A DNA stretch of 64,000 nucleotides from Luscinia megarhynchos (taxonomy: Eukaryota; Chordata; Aves; Passeriformes; Turdidae), in the NCBI GenBank assembly GCA_034336665.1, contig CM067585.1:176501-240500 (forward strand), in the 5' to 3' direction. Both the position numbers and the translations under genes were made by a program. The notes beneath the pieces are model-generated. The model had not been told where the DNA came from. It saw only the letters and a list, made by a program, of their open reading frames with translations, and searched no databases. Of this stretch, positions 1-12,600 are shown one piece after another; the first letter of the stretch is position 1; the number at the start of each line of letters is the position of its first letter.

Positions 1-3000
1 GTGCCCAGGAAGGAGGGGGATGTCTTGGCTGTCCTTTTTATGAGTTTTGCTTTATGCAGTGATTTGTGTGAGCTCTGAGTTGGGATTCACCAGGAGAAGC
101 TGCAGTTGGTTGTCCCTGTTTAGCCTGGGACCAGCACCCAGGGGATGAGCAGTCTCACACAGCGGTTATCCCAGTGAGACCATGATGGTTTGGGTCCCTC
201 ATACTGTGACATTAGGACTTTGTTGTGCCATCCCCTTCTGAGGTGCTGGGAACAGCCAGGCTGGCTCTGGGGTCTGCCTGAAACAGCCACTACGGCAGCC
301 CACCTCTCCCCACTAGAGGCTGCTGATGACCAGAGCATTTTCCCTGCTCTGAGAAAGCAGCAGGGTCTGGAATTTTCAGGGCTGAGCATCCTGGCCTGAG
401 CTTTTCCTGCTGATTCACCCTGTAGACAGCAGTGCGCTTTCCTTGGCAGTGGCTGGGTTCAGGGGGCACATCTGCTCCCCTGCCAGGTCCACAATAGATC
501 TCCCCACTTCATTAGGTCTTAATTAGGTAAATGCACCGGGACCATGTGCGAGGCCATTGCCGGGGACACGGATCATGCGTGGAGCCGGGTACCAAATATG
601 CCGGCTGCAATCCTGCCTGCCTAAGGGGTTTTTCCAGCTGGGTGCTGAATGTGGAATGAGTTCAGACACTCGTATTGTTTTCCCAGAGGATATGTGCACA
701 GCAATAAGCGCTTCAGCCCTCTGGCATGGCCCAACTGGCAGAAAAGCCAAGGATTAGTTAAGCCATGGAAGGGATCCTTCACCTCTGGGCACAGCCATGG
801 TTAAGTCACCTTGTAGACACAAAGGAGACTCTTTGTCTAGGCCACCAAACACCTGGGCAGGATGGGCTGGAAAACTGGGACCCCGGGAAGATGATTAATC
901 ACAAAACAATGTGTAAAATGGAAGGCAGTGGCTGCTTCAGTGGAAGTGCCTGGGAAGGAGTTTGTGGTGTTGCACAAGCCCCGCTGCGTTTGCTGGGGGC
1001 AGGCAGTGCTGGGCGGGCAGTGTGGTGCCAGCTGGCTCTGGCACAGGGCACGGCTTCCCTGACAATGGCAGAGCAGCGCTTTACATAATCTGGGACTTGC
1101 CAAACAAGCTTGAAGGTCTGGAAAATCCTCCTGCTATTGTTCATGCTCAAAGTTTGCTAAATTTCCTGGTTTGATCTGCAGGGCTGGATTTTGTTTTGGG
1201 ACCACAGTGGGGGGAAAACACACTTTGCACAGAGGGAAGAAAAGGGTGATTGTCGCATTTAATATATGCTCTGCAGATAAAACTATTTTTGTAGTTCACA
1301 AGAGGTTCTGAGCAGCTGCTTGTGGCTTTGTAGGGCTGCAAGACTCTCTGTCTATCCAATTAGTATGGTTTGTGTCTAGTCCCCTCCTGATGCCCCCTGA
1401 GAAAATCCTGGACTACCAGATGAGGATGGGGCACTGTGGGCAGGGCTCACACAGCCACCGTCTGGGCTCCCAGCTCACAGTCTGTGTTGGGACACAAAGG
1501 CTGTGTTGGAACAGCTTTTTGCTGTCTCAACCCCTCAAGTTGGATTCTGAGGCTCTGGGTACGCTCCAAAACTGCTGCTCATTGGCAGATTTTAGGAGAA
1601 AAGGCTTGATGGGAACTTGGGGTGTCTTGTTGTGCTGTGTCAACCCTGGTGGTGACTTCCTGGCGATTTGGGGCAGCTGGGAGCCCCCCTGGGAGGGTGC
1701 TGAGGCTGTGGGAGCCACCCCAGGCTCATCCCAGCCTGTGTACAGCTGTGGGCTCAACCTGGACATGTTTCTTGGCCTGTGAGAAGTGTTTGGGGGCATA
1801 GGACCTACCCCTGTTCCTCTATTTGCTCACCCCAAAGCCATTTGCCGACACAAATATAGCCCCCGTGTGCTATTCAATTAAATAAACAAATCCTGTTAAA
1901 ATGTTCTCTGCTCGTTTGTGGATAGATGACTGAGAAACCTGACTTTTCCTTCCATTCCTGGGAAAGGCAGGTTTTGTGACAAGGAATGAGGTAAAGTTCT
2001 TACTGGTCCACTTAACGTGAGGCAATTTTTTGAGTCCTGGAAAGCAGCAGAGGAGGAGGAACCCCAGCCTAATAGCATGAATACATCCTCTTAGTAGAGG
2101 CGGCTTTGAGTACCTTTCATGTGGGTAATTACATGTGGCCACAGTTGACCAGAGCTGGATTTAAGGAGGGGATGTGGGGCTTGGTGCGTGCTGGAACCTT
2201 CAGAGTTGACTGCAGTGGCATTACTGCAGCCTGGTAGGTGTTGCTAACAAGGGAGCGCAGGGCAGCTATGGGGGAGCTCTGAGCCTTATGGCCTGGAAGA
2301 CTCGGTGTTGGTGCTTACCTCAGCTTTGTGGGGGGAGTGGGGTGGACTGATGCCTTGAAGCATCACCAGGGTGTTAAGGCAGCTGTGTATCATCCTGTAT
2401 GTGACCTCCGTGACCTGATCCTTCTGATTGTTGATGTTGTTAGGTGCTCACTGGATAGTACCAGCAATCCAAGGGCTTGTATTTTTATATCCACGCTCCA
2501 AAACATCTTGAGATGGGGTAAGCTGCTTGTGGGCACTTCAGAAATTGAGGGGAGCTCTTTGTCTGTGCAGAGAGTATGTATTGGACAGGACAGCACAAGT
2601 TGCCTCCCTGCTGCCAGGTGAACTCAAACACTGAGTGTGGGAGCGAGGGAGGGCAGATGTTGCCCTGGCACAGAGCCACGTTGAGCTGTAACGTGACTTT
2701 ATGCGTCTGCGTTGATGTTGTGCTGGAGGTGCCCCGTGTCTGACGTGGAGGTGCACCTCTCCCATATGGCCGGGATTGGCCGTGGCCAATCTGTAGCTGC
2801 TCAGAGGCTCACAGGCTGGCAGACAGGGTCAGCGTTGCTTGAGAATTTCCTCGGGTGCACAGTGGAGGCTTTTAATAGCAAATGCAGTCATTTGAATCAT
2901 GGCACGGCCTGAAACTTGGCCCTAAGAATCCACTGGCAGCTGGGCACTGGCTGAGCAAGATTTCCATGCCTGCTGGATTATTTTTTTTTAATTGTTAAAG

Positions 3001-4957
3001 TAAAGTAAAATGTATTTGAGTAAAAATGAAGTAAGACTTAAACCTGTTGCTGGTGGGTTTGAGGTGTAGCTCCTCCCTCGGAGGTAGCCTGGAGAAACCC
3101 TGCCTTTCTTGGGAAGGTTATGTGGCCCCATCCCAGTGTGCTGTGCTGACAGATCCCATGCCTCAGCTGGGTGCCAAGACTTCAGCCTTCTAGGAAAGGC
3201 AGCAGGAGCCAGTATGGGTTTTCTTCTGCCATCCTGCGGGTGCCTGGTGCTGTGCGAGCAGCGTCCCGAGTCACAGATGGCTCACGTTGTTGTTGCAGTG
3301 CTGCTTGCTCCATCCGAGCTGCCTTTGAGTGGGAACATACAAGATATCCAAGTGCAGAATTGATTTGTGCTGCTGACCAGGGTTGTTTCTGGTGCTGCTG
3401 CTTTTTCTTCTGCTGTAGCATGAGGTGAATATGATTTCAGCAGCTGCCTGGCTCCGGCAGTTTGCATCCTGCCTTCCCTACAAACTGTCTTCGTCCTGCT
3501 CAGCTTTCTGGTTCCTGTCCTGGTCAATATGAGACTGTTATCAGAGCTCAGCAAGCCATGATGATCACATGCAAGTGCTGGACCTCAAACCACGTGGCAG
3601 CTCTAGGCTGGATGAAGAAGCTCATTTGCATAGTGTGGTTAATTCTGTACGCTTTAATCTCCGTGACCATCTGTGTTCTTTCCCAGGCTGGGGAGATGGG
3701 AGCTCTTTGGATTTTCCCAGGAGGTGAACATAGAGAGGACTGCTTATTCTGTGTATGCTGAAAAGTGCCCTGGGTCAGAGCAGGACAGCCTCATTAGCTC
3801 TGGGAGCAGTTGTTCCTGCCTCTTTGTGCAAAGAGGCACGGAGGTGTCAGCTATCCTGGATGCACATCCCAAGAAGATGCAGGGAAGAGACAGGGGCAAA
3901 GACTAAAAATGGAAACCTCTGCGAATGCTGTCCAGCATTCAGTCCCAAACATGGAGGGTCTGTGACCAGTTTGACTGATGCCCTAGGGGACTGAGGTTCC
4001 AGGGAAGGCTGTGTTGGTCTGAGGAGAGATAGTACACTAAAGCATCTCCTGGCCATCCCAAAAACCCCGCCCAGGCTGTGGCAGCCACTGCTGTCTCTGT
4101 CCTGGTGAACTACTCGATTGGAGCCTCAAAAGCTGCTTTGGAGACTGTGGTGCTCACGTACAGCACCAAAATCAGGGGTCCAGTGCTTATAGGTGAGTTG
4201 CACTAGCATCTTCAGACCTGGGCTTGCTGCTGCTGGCAGAGAAGTTTTTTCTGCAAGGAGCACCTGAATTTTTCCTCATTTTGTTTTCTTACATTTAGAG
4301 CCTGAGGTTCTGTAGACCATTTACAGCCCCAGCTGGGATGCTGCTCACCATGGGCAGAGATGACATTGGCAGCGGGCACTTTTGAGGAACACCTGTCCTG
4401 TGGGGCAGCATGGCCCTGCTGAGGCTGCTGCTGGCATCCAAACCCAGAGGGAATGACTTCTGCCCTGTAATTAAGCTCTTCTGCTCCTGTTCACCACACT
4501 ACTGAGCTGCCTCATGGATGTGCTCCTCACAGCTGCTCTGGAGCTTCTGTGTGTCTTTCCAAGAGAGCCACCAGCAAAGGGCAAGGTCTCCATCTGTGTC
4601 ATGTTGGGGTGGGGTATGCGGGCTAGGAACCTTTGACTGTGAAGGCTTTTCCCTGACAACATGCTGTGTGAATTCTTCTGCCAAGGCACACCCTAGCTCC
4701 TTGGTGAGGAGAGCCTTCTGGCTGTTGATGCTGGCAGGGCTGGGCAAGATGGAGGTGTTTTTCCAGCCTTCAGCTAAGAGACTGGGACTGCCTCTTGAAA
4801 GGAAAGCTGCTCTCTACCTGCATCCAGGCTGCATAGTAACGCTTAAAAAAACAAACAGTGATCCAGCTCCTCTCCTGGTTCAGTAGTTTGGGTTTTCAGT
4901 CTTGGAGATGATGGAGATGATGGCACCAGCACTGTTGGCATCATGGTGCATCCCAAA
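1..4957. other. Upstream flank, no gene identified
   Basis: I see no exon, RNA gene or mobile element that I can support here. Open frames are short and lack family motifs, and none is bounded by convincing splice sites with a continuing frame. Composition is ordinary, mixed vertebrate non-coding DNA. In mammals the gene 5' of EPB41 is OPRD1. I looked for delta-opioid-receptor-like transmembrane exons and found none, so this is either intergenic DNA or an untranslated or intronic part of a neighbour. Confidence 0.6.
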
Positions 4958-5084
4958 GGATGGGTGTGGGCTTGGGCCCATCTCTCCACCTGGTCTAGTG
5001 GAAGATGTCCCTGCCCATGGCAGTGGGCTGGAACGAGACCTGCTTTAAGGTCCCTTCCAACATAAACCATTCCATGATTCTGTG
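4958..5084 (+). mobile_element. CR1 LINE 3' fragment
   Basis: The segment has the avian CR1 3'-end signature in sense orientation: CCTGGTCTAGTGGAAGATGT, then CCCTGCCCATGGCAG, then TTTAAGGTCCCTTCCAAC, ending in CCATTCCATGATTCTGTG. CR1 copies are normally 5'-truncated non-LTR retrotransposons, and this one keeps only the 3' terminus. Confidence 0.9.
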
Positions 5085-5557
5085 CTGCTCTGGCACGGCA
5101 GGGCGACTGTTGAGTGTGGCAGACGTGTACCACGAGTGCTCGGCTGCATGCTCCCTGAGGCAGTCCCGTACCCTCAGTGGGGCTGTTGTATGGGCTGAAG
5201 ATCGGGCTGAGTTTGGGCCCTGGTGTGTGCCCACCAGAGCACTTGTGGCGGCTGGGAGCACTGCTGCTCTCTTGAATCTCTTCATTTAGTTAATGATCCT
5301 TTTGTTGAGAGGATTAGGGTTTAGAGGCCTCTGGCCGAGTTTTAATTAAATTAAGGCTCTTGGTGTTTTGTGGAATTTTTGAAGCCCAGTAGAGGGCTCA
5401 GCTGGAGCCCTGTGGAGCCGGGACCGGCGGCGCTGGGCTGTGTCCAGCCTCCAGAAGTTTGCACGAGAAGTTATGTAAGTCCGGAGGAGACAAAGGGTGC
5501 AAGGGGCCGGCCTGTGGCCTCCGGAGAGCCCGCTGCTCCGGCAGCCGGCTGTGCCCG
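5085..5557. other. Intergenic, moderately GC-rich stretch
   Basis: No gene is supported. From about 5,400 the GC and CpG content rises, and a donor-like ATG/TAAGT occurs near 5,474. No continuing coding frame or conserved protein is visible, so I do not call an exon. This rise leads into the tandem repeats downstream. Confidence 0.4.
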
Positions 5558-5640
5558 GAGCTGGGCAGGGCTGGGCAGGGCCTGGGGCCGGTCCTGAGCT
5601 GGGCAGGGCCTGGGGCCGGTCCTGGGCAGGGCCTGGAGGT
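5558..5640. repeat. Short GC-rich tandem repeat
   Basis: GGGCAGGGCCTGGGGCCGGT-like units recur about three times, with CTGGGCAGGG as the core. The run is G-rich on the plus strand. It abuts the minisatellite that begins near 5,634. Confidence 0.75.
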
Positions 5641-6090
5641 TGTACCCACGGGAGGCTGTACTCACGGGAGCCTACACTCACCTGTAGGCTGTACCCACGG
5701 GAGGCTGTACTCATGGGAGCCTACACTCACCTGTAGGCTGTAGCCACTGAGAGGCTGTACCCACTGAGAGGCTGTACCCACGGGAGGCTGTACTCACGGG
5801 AGGCTGTACTCACGGGAGCTTACACTCACCTGTAGGCTGTACCCACGGGAGGCTGTACTCACGGGAGCTTACACTCACCTGTAGGCTGTACCCACGGGAG
5901 GCTGTACTCACGGGAGCTTACACTCACCTGTAGGCTGTACCCACTGAGAGGCTGTACCCACTGAGAGGCTGTACTCACGGGAGGCTGTACTCACGGGAGC
6001 TCTACACTCACCTGTAGGCTGTACCCACGGGAGGCTGTACTCACTGAGAGGCTGTACTCACGGGAGGTGGCACTCACGGGAGGCTGGCAG
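5634..6090. repeat. Minisatellite with a 49-bp higher-order unit
   Basis: Three related 16-17-bp subunits alternate: GGCTGTACCCACGGGA, GGCTGTACTCACGGGA and a diverged GCTTACACTCACCTGTA. Together they make a higher-order unit of about 49 bp, repeated with local variants such as CACTGAGA in place of CACGGGA. The array decays after 6,060 (GGTGGCACTCAC). Open frames across it are by-products of the repeat. Confidence 0.9.
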
Positions 6091-9009
6091 GCATGGGGTG
6101 CCTGCGTCACTGCTCACTGTATTATCAGTGTTAGGTAATGCTGAGCTGATGTTTTTGGAGGTTTTTTTTTCCTTCCCTGCTTGGTGTTTACATTTCTAAG
6201 AAGTGGCTGACCGTGAACATCCGGTTCCACCTTCAGTTGTGGAAGAGTCAGATACTGAAGTTCGCTCTGTTTGCCTTGCTTATGTGGGTGCAAAGTGTGA
6301 GCACTTGCCTTTGTGGCTTGAGGGGTTTTTCTGGTGGGTGCATGAGTTTTTCGTGTTTATCTGGAACTACTTTTTAACCAGTGTTTCTTCTCCTTTTCTC
6401 TTCTATCCATTGCCCTACGATGGATTTTGGTGCCTCACCTGTGTGGGTGGCCTGGCTCTCTCATCTATGGGTAAGTACCTGCTTTGTTAGATAAATGGGC
6501 AGAAATGTTGAAACAAGTTGCTTTGACTTAATGATTGGACCTATTTAAATAATGAACTGACCTGTTTATTCCGTCTTAAGCTCTGAAGCATTGATTGTTA
6601 TCAAACAGGATGATTTATTGTCCATGTACATGTGAAGATTTTGGATATTGAAAACCACTTCATTGGCCTGGAAACTGCTGTATTTTATAATATGAAGAAG
6701 CCCCCAGTAGTAGTTTTTCCTACCAGCCTAGGCTGTGGGGCACTGACCTGGGGACAAAAACACACTAAGTGCCAGCAAGTGAGCAAATGGAGGGGAAAAT
6801 ATTTTTGCAAATGGAAAGCAATGCTTCCTGTTCTTCCCAGGATGTCTCCTGACATCTGTTGGTGACAAGTCAGCGCTGTGGTTGTGAAAGGGGCTCTCTG
6901 ATGGCACTGATGGACCACCTTGCCCCTTGCAAACTGTGGGTGTTCGGGGTTTTGAGGGCACAGACAGGAGCCTGAGGCCATTCTGCCAGGAGACAAGGGG
7001 AAATGCATGTCGAGCTTGGAGAAGAGCATCAGGCACTGATGTTTTCAGGTGGTGTTCATGGAGAGCTTGCTTTGCTTGGGGGAAAAATTGCCCTGGGTGG
7101 GTGGGTTCTGATGGTTTACCTGCAGAGGTTTGGTGCCTGCCAGGAACTTGGCTGTGAGGTGGTGTTTGTATGTTAAAGCCTCTGAGGACAAGGTGTGTGT
7201 GCTCAGGATGGAGGGAAGGAAGGGATCCACAGGCTGTTTTTCTGGATGCAGTGGTGCCTTTGCATCGAGGTTGCGTTCTGTGGAAACTTCAGTACGTTTA
7301 AATTTACTTTTTTTCTTTTTTAAAATTCAAACTGTCCTCCTGCTAAGCTTTCCCCTCTCCTCTCCATCACTCCTCTTCCCCAGTAACACCCTCTCCTCTC
7401 CCAGTAAGGGAAAGAGCTGAGCATATTCAGAGCAGCTCTGCTCCGTGCCTGAGTATTCCATGTGCTGCCAGTCATTGATGAAAGTACTTGAAAGGAAAGC
7501 AGAGGAAGGTGCCTGGGAACAGATTGCTTTATTCTTAAACCTGAGGTCATTATACAATGCCTCATGGCAGGGCAGGAGCGATGAATCAAATCCAAGCATA
7601 AACCTGTTGTTCTTACTCAGAAGTGAGCACTTTATTTGGAAGATGACCAGCTGCCTCCTGATCTGAATGAGCTTTGCAACCAAATCTCCAAAAGCAGGAT
7701 TGTTAATTAACTAGAAAACCTGCCTTGGTCAGAAGTGCTAAGCTCCAACCCCACCAAACACCCAGCAGCCATTTGAATGCAGAATAAAACTCCTCCACGT
7801 GGAAGGTACAGCTGGAAGCTGCTGTGAGCTTGGATGTAGAACAAGATACAAGTGCTCACTTGCATGACGGTTGGATTGGGTTAGTGAGAAGCAAAGCTGT
7901 ACCAGGACAGCAGCTGCAGCTGTGCCAGGGTAGCCTGAAGCAGGTCTTTGGCCAGAGAGTCTTCCTGATCAGTGCTTGAGCAGACCCTCGGGACAGTTAC
8001 CCATCTGGCTATCTCTGTATGACAAGTCTCTGGTCAAGGCTGAATTTCTCCCTTGGGAAACACTGATAACCTGGACAATCCCTGGTTTGCTCTCTCCAGA
8101 GCAGTCTCCATGTTACTTTTGCCTGTTTTCTTGCATGTAGCGCAGAGAAGGGAGAGAACTGCATTTTGGTGGTCCTGCCTGTTACAGGCTTTGGAGGTTT
8201 TGATCCTGATATGAGATGAAATTTGCTGCTTGCTGAATAATTGGTGTCAATCTTTGTCAGCAAACAAGAAAGCCACGTGGTACCTTGCTAAGGATAGCAA
8301 GGATAAAGGGGGTGTGGTACAGCTTCACTGGGATAGCCCTGACCTGACCCTCACTCAGCAGAGAAAACAGGGGGCTCAGATTGCCTCTCCGTCTTTAAGC
8401 CTTGCTTATCTAATAGGTAAACATAAAATGCATAGGAGTTTTAGTAATATACTCTCCTCTCCTGACCTGGTAAGTGTTGGGCATCAGTCCTAAAAGTAGA
8501 ACACCAGCAGCTTCCATGGAGGGGAGCTGGGAGTAGCTGTGGGGCAGAAACCGTGAAGGAAAATGCAGAAAATGCAAGGGGAGCCTCTGTTGGGGGTTTT
8601 GCTCTTGACCGTCAAGCTGAGATTCACCTAAGCTGCCATTATTTAAAGCCTGTCAAGAAATCCAAGGTGAGGTCATTGCTGAAAAATTGCTCAGAGCTGT
8701 GTCTGTGGTGGTAAGTGCAGAGTGTCCATTCATGGGCTGCATTTGGGCTCTGTCTTTCCACATGGTGGCACCGATGATGCTGGGAGCCACGTGCTGATAT
8801 CTTTATCTACACACGTAGTTTCTTTCTATCCCAGAATTCATGGGTGACCTGGAGGACACTGCTTTGCAGAGCCCTTGAACAGCTTGTTGTGTTGGGAATT
8901 TGGGTCTCCCCTTATTTCTTGGTTACGCATAGCCCACAGAGGAAGAACAAATGAGGTTTCCAGCACATTTCAGTGAGATTTTCTTCTCTAACCTCTCCTG
9001 TTGGTCAAC
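6091..9009. other. Intergenic, no gene identified
   Basis: Ordinary mixed-composition DNA. An open frame at 6,203-6,490 gives a hydrophobic 95-residue translation, but it has no recognisable family, no splice context and no signs of conservation visible from one sequence. A T-rich run lies near 7,305-7,325. Nothing else stands out. Confidence 0.5.
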
Positions 9010-9613
9010 AGTGCCTGAACATGAGCCCACGTGGGCAAGAAGGCAAATGACACATGGCCTGTACCAGCCCTAGCATGGCCAGCAGGACCAGGGCAGTCCC
9101 CCTGTACTGGTCACTGGTGTGGCCAAACCTTGAGTGCTGGCGTCAGTTTGGGCCCCTCACGACACAAAAAGACAGGGAGGGGCTGGAGCGTGTCCAGGAA
9201 AAGGAACAGAGCTGGAGAAGGGGCTGGAGCAACAGGTGCAGCTGGTGGAGCTGGGGTGGCTCAGCGTGGAGAAACGGAGGTTCACGGGGACCTTGTGTCT
9301 CTCCACAACCCTTTGACAGAAGGGGGCAGCTGGGGGAGGATTCCTCAGGGAACAAGGGACAGGACAAGAGAAAAGGGCCTCAAGCTGTACCAGGGAAGGT
9401 TTAAGTTGGATATTAGGGAAAAACTTCCTCATGGAAAAGGTCATCAAGCACGGGCACCGGCTGCCCAGGGCAATGATGGAGTCTCCGTTTAAAATCCATG
9501 TAGATATGGCACTTAGGAGCATGGGTTAGTGGTGGGCTTGACAGCGGTGGGTTCATGGTTAGACTCTTTGATCTTGAAGGGCTTTTCCGACCTAAATGAT
9601 TCCATGGTTCTAC
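9010..9613 (+). mobile_element. CR1 LINE, about 600 bp of the 3' end
   Basis: This is the longest CR1 copy in the window. In order it shows GGCCAGCAGGACCAGGGCAG, CCCCTGTACTGGTCACTGGT, GGGCCCCTCACGACAC, GGCTGGAGCGTGTCCAGGAA, GTTGGATATTAGGGAAAAAC, GGCTGCCCAGGGCAATGATG and the 3' end (TTGATCTTGAAGGGCTTTTC, CCTAAATGATTCCATGG). The 5' part of this stretch derives from the end of the reverse-transcriptase ORF, but its reading frame is broken. Confidence 0.93.
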
Positions 9614-12600
9614 AGAAATGTGGCAGCAGGGTGTCTCTTTCACTTGTCCCACCCTGTCAGAGGAGACCATGGTCTCCAACGCGGTGTCAAGTTCTAGGGC
9701 TGGCTTAGCTCAATGTTTTCACTTTGTTGCTTTGTAAAGCAGTGAAAACAGTTCTCATTGTGGCGTTGGAACAGCAGGCCTGCTCTCTGAATTACCATCT
9801 AATTAAATGAAAGCAAAAACTCCAAAGCAAGTGAGAGTTCTGTTGCATTAGAAAAGCTGTTTTAGTTGACCTAAAAACCGACATTGAAAACCAGCCTAAA
9901 CAGAGGTGCTTTCCCTCCCGTCTCTGTGGGCTGTGCAGAGCAGTTGCTACTGTTCTTGGAGAGCCATTCATGCCGTGGCAGCTGTGAGCCCACTTCAAAA
10001 CAGTTACGCCTTTGAGACTTGCTTCCCTTTTGCTTGATGGTTGGCGAAACCCTGCTGTGGAGACAAATAATTAGAAATAAAAGATGGCAGCTTAATGATT
10101 ATTAGCTTTTCTGACACAGCCTGCAGTGAGTGCAGGATAAGAGTGGTGTCTCCAAGCTGCTGCTGCATCTCCTCCTGCTCCAGAGATTTACTGTGTGCAC
10201 TGTAACTGTGCAGCCTCCATGGACCTGCAGGATGCTCTGAACTAACAGAGTTTTTATTTATTTGAGTAACAAACCTTTTCGGGCTCTTGCCTATTAACTG
10301 TGACAATGGCAGTATGCTTCCTGCCCTCAGTTCCCTGTCTCTCCATCCATGCCCACAGCTTTCCTTATGCCCCTTGCCCTCCTCAATTTCTTGAATTCTG
10401 TCTATAAATATGAACCACTTTGGGTTCTCAATAAAATAAGCATGGAAAGTTACTACATTAAAAAAGCCTCAAAATGCCTTGTTTTGAGATCCAGAAAACC
10501 TGGCAGCAGTGGGATGATATCCACTGGGATTCTGTTTTATTGATATTAATCTTTTTGAAGCTGGTATCCATGACTGCCAGTTTCAGAGGTTAATATACTG
10601 CATTTAAAGCAAATTAGGTATTTTTAATTTGTGATATGGAAGCGTGCACCAATTAATCATTGTGCACCTGCAGAAATGCCTCTGGGCAGATGTTGGCTGT
10701 GCTCTATTAGGTTCTGGGAACATCCATAGGCAGGACTCAGAGTGATGAGTCTCATCCAGTTTAGTAGCTCAGGACAAACCCTGCGAGTTGCAAGGATGTG
10801 TCAGGCAGGGGATGCAGCTCTGAACAAGGTGGTCCTTGTTCAGAGAAAAAATAATGGTTAGAAGTTGTATTTGGTTCTCTACAGGTAAAGTTTAATTTAA
10901 ATAAATGTTAGGTTTTGCCAGGTGTCCCTCACTGATGCAGAGGTCTAGCCCTCAGTTACCAATTGCTGTCTGTTGACTAGTGCTGGGTTCGTGGCTTGCA
11001 TGAATTTTCTGCCTGGCCTTTGGATTTTAGTGCAGGCCTGAATGCTCTCTGCCAAGTATCTGCCTCCAACTTACTGCTATGTACACACTAGTCTTAAATA
11101 AATCCTGATTTTGAAACTGTTCATCCCTAAACTAAAGAGCTTTAAGCATTTTGAAGCCAAGGGGTGCTCTTTGCCCAAAAAGAGCATAACAGTCAAATCT
11201 CCTTCACTGAATTGGTGCCTTTCTGGGGAGAAGCTGCAGTTGAAAACACACCTACCTGTTGTTATTTAAAGAAGCCAGAGCCTCTCTTGGCTACAGTTTG
11301 ACTCCTCATCCATGCAAGGAGTAAATCAGCCCCTAACGTCTTTTGTTTGTGGTGCAGCTTGACTGCCTCCAGGCTGAAGTGCTGGTCTCTAGGTGGCACT
11401 CATTGTTATTTCTGGGTGCCTTTCCAGAAAGGTTGCATAGCTGAGCTTGCTCCCTGCTGAAGGGACAGCTGCCTCCCTCGCCAGGCTGGCTGGTCCTGTT
11501 TGGCTTCGGAGGCTGACATAAGGCATTGAACTTCTTCTTGCTGCCCAAACATAGGAGTTTCCACCAACATTCCTTAAAGAGGGGTAGGGAGTCGAGTGCT
11601 GTCTGTGAGCACACTCCTCTGGTTTTAGTTTTTACTGAGCCTCTGGGAAATTAAATCCTGGTAAATGCTTGGAAGGAAGGTGAGCTCTTGAGGTGATGGA
11701 GATGAGTGTGCTGTGGGACAGTCTGAGGCTCCTGTGATGGTTCTTTCCATGGTTCAGTCAGTTTCTTGGGTTGTTTTTGGAGCTCAGACTCATGCCACAG
11801 TGCCTCTGCCTTTTCCTGAGCCTGCACTGCTTGTATTCACAGCATCACCTGTAGTCTATTCTCCAGGATTTGTTAAAGCTCTTTATAGATCCTTTCAGTG
11901 CAGCCACTCGTGTGTTTAATACTTCCTACTTGTACTTGAGAGGAAAAGTATTTCCCTGTCAATGTAGAAACATTCATTGTATGAACACTCGATCCTGCAG
12001 GCTGCAGCTAACCTCTTCTTATCTTTAATAGTGCATCTTGGCAGAAATGTGCTTTACACGCTGACTCTAAGCCCTAAGTCTAAACAAAGCTGACTCTCCA
12101 GAAGCTGTCCTTCCCTGCCTGGCACACAGCCTGGAGACAACTGAAGCTCCTCTTCTGTTTTATTCCTCTTTCTACTTGGAGCTTGTCTGCTGTGCTGCAA
12201 GACACTGACTCAAATGAACATCAGCTTCATACAAATCAATGAAACCCATGATAGGAGGTTTTTGTATCAATTAACCAGATTGCAGGTGGGATGAGAATTC
12301 CTGGATATACAGATTTAGTTCCCAGCCACCCCCTCTGCTTTCCCCATCTGCCCAAAAGGGATCCATATGAGCCAGCCCAGTACCAAAAAGATCTAATGGC
12401 TAAAAAATGGGATTCTTCTACCCACGGGAAAAAAGAATGGTTTTATTTAGCAACAGCAGCCTTTAAAGGCTACAAATTGCAGCCAACAAAAGAAAACTCT
12501 CCTGAAGGAAACCAGAAAGAAAATAATGGGAGAAGCAGTTTGGATTTAGCAAAATTGGAGGTGAACTGCCCTGATGCCAAGTGTAATTTCAATACTTAAA

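Noticed and set aside
6203..6490. Possible small membrane protein
   Set aside because: The hydrophobic stretch is Phe/Trp-rich by chance in T-rich DNA. There is no family resemblance and no promoter or splice context.
9010..9613. Coding gene from overlapping 116-153-codon frames
   Set aside because: The stretch is a CR1 3' region with a broken frame; the open frames are remnants.
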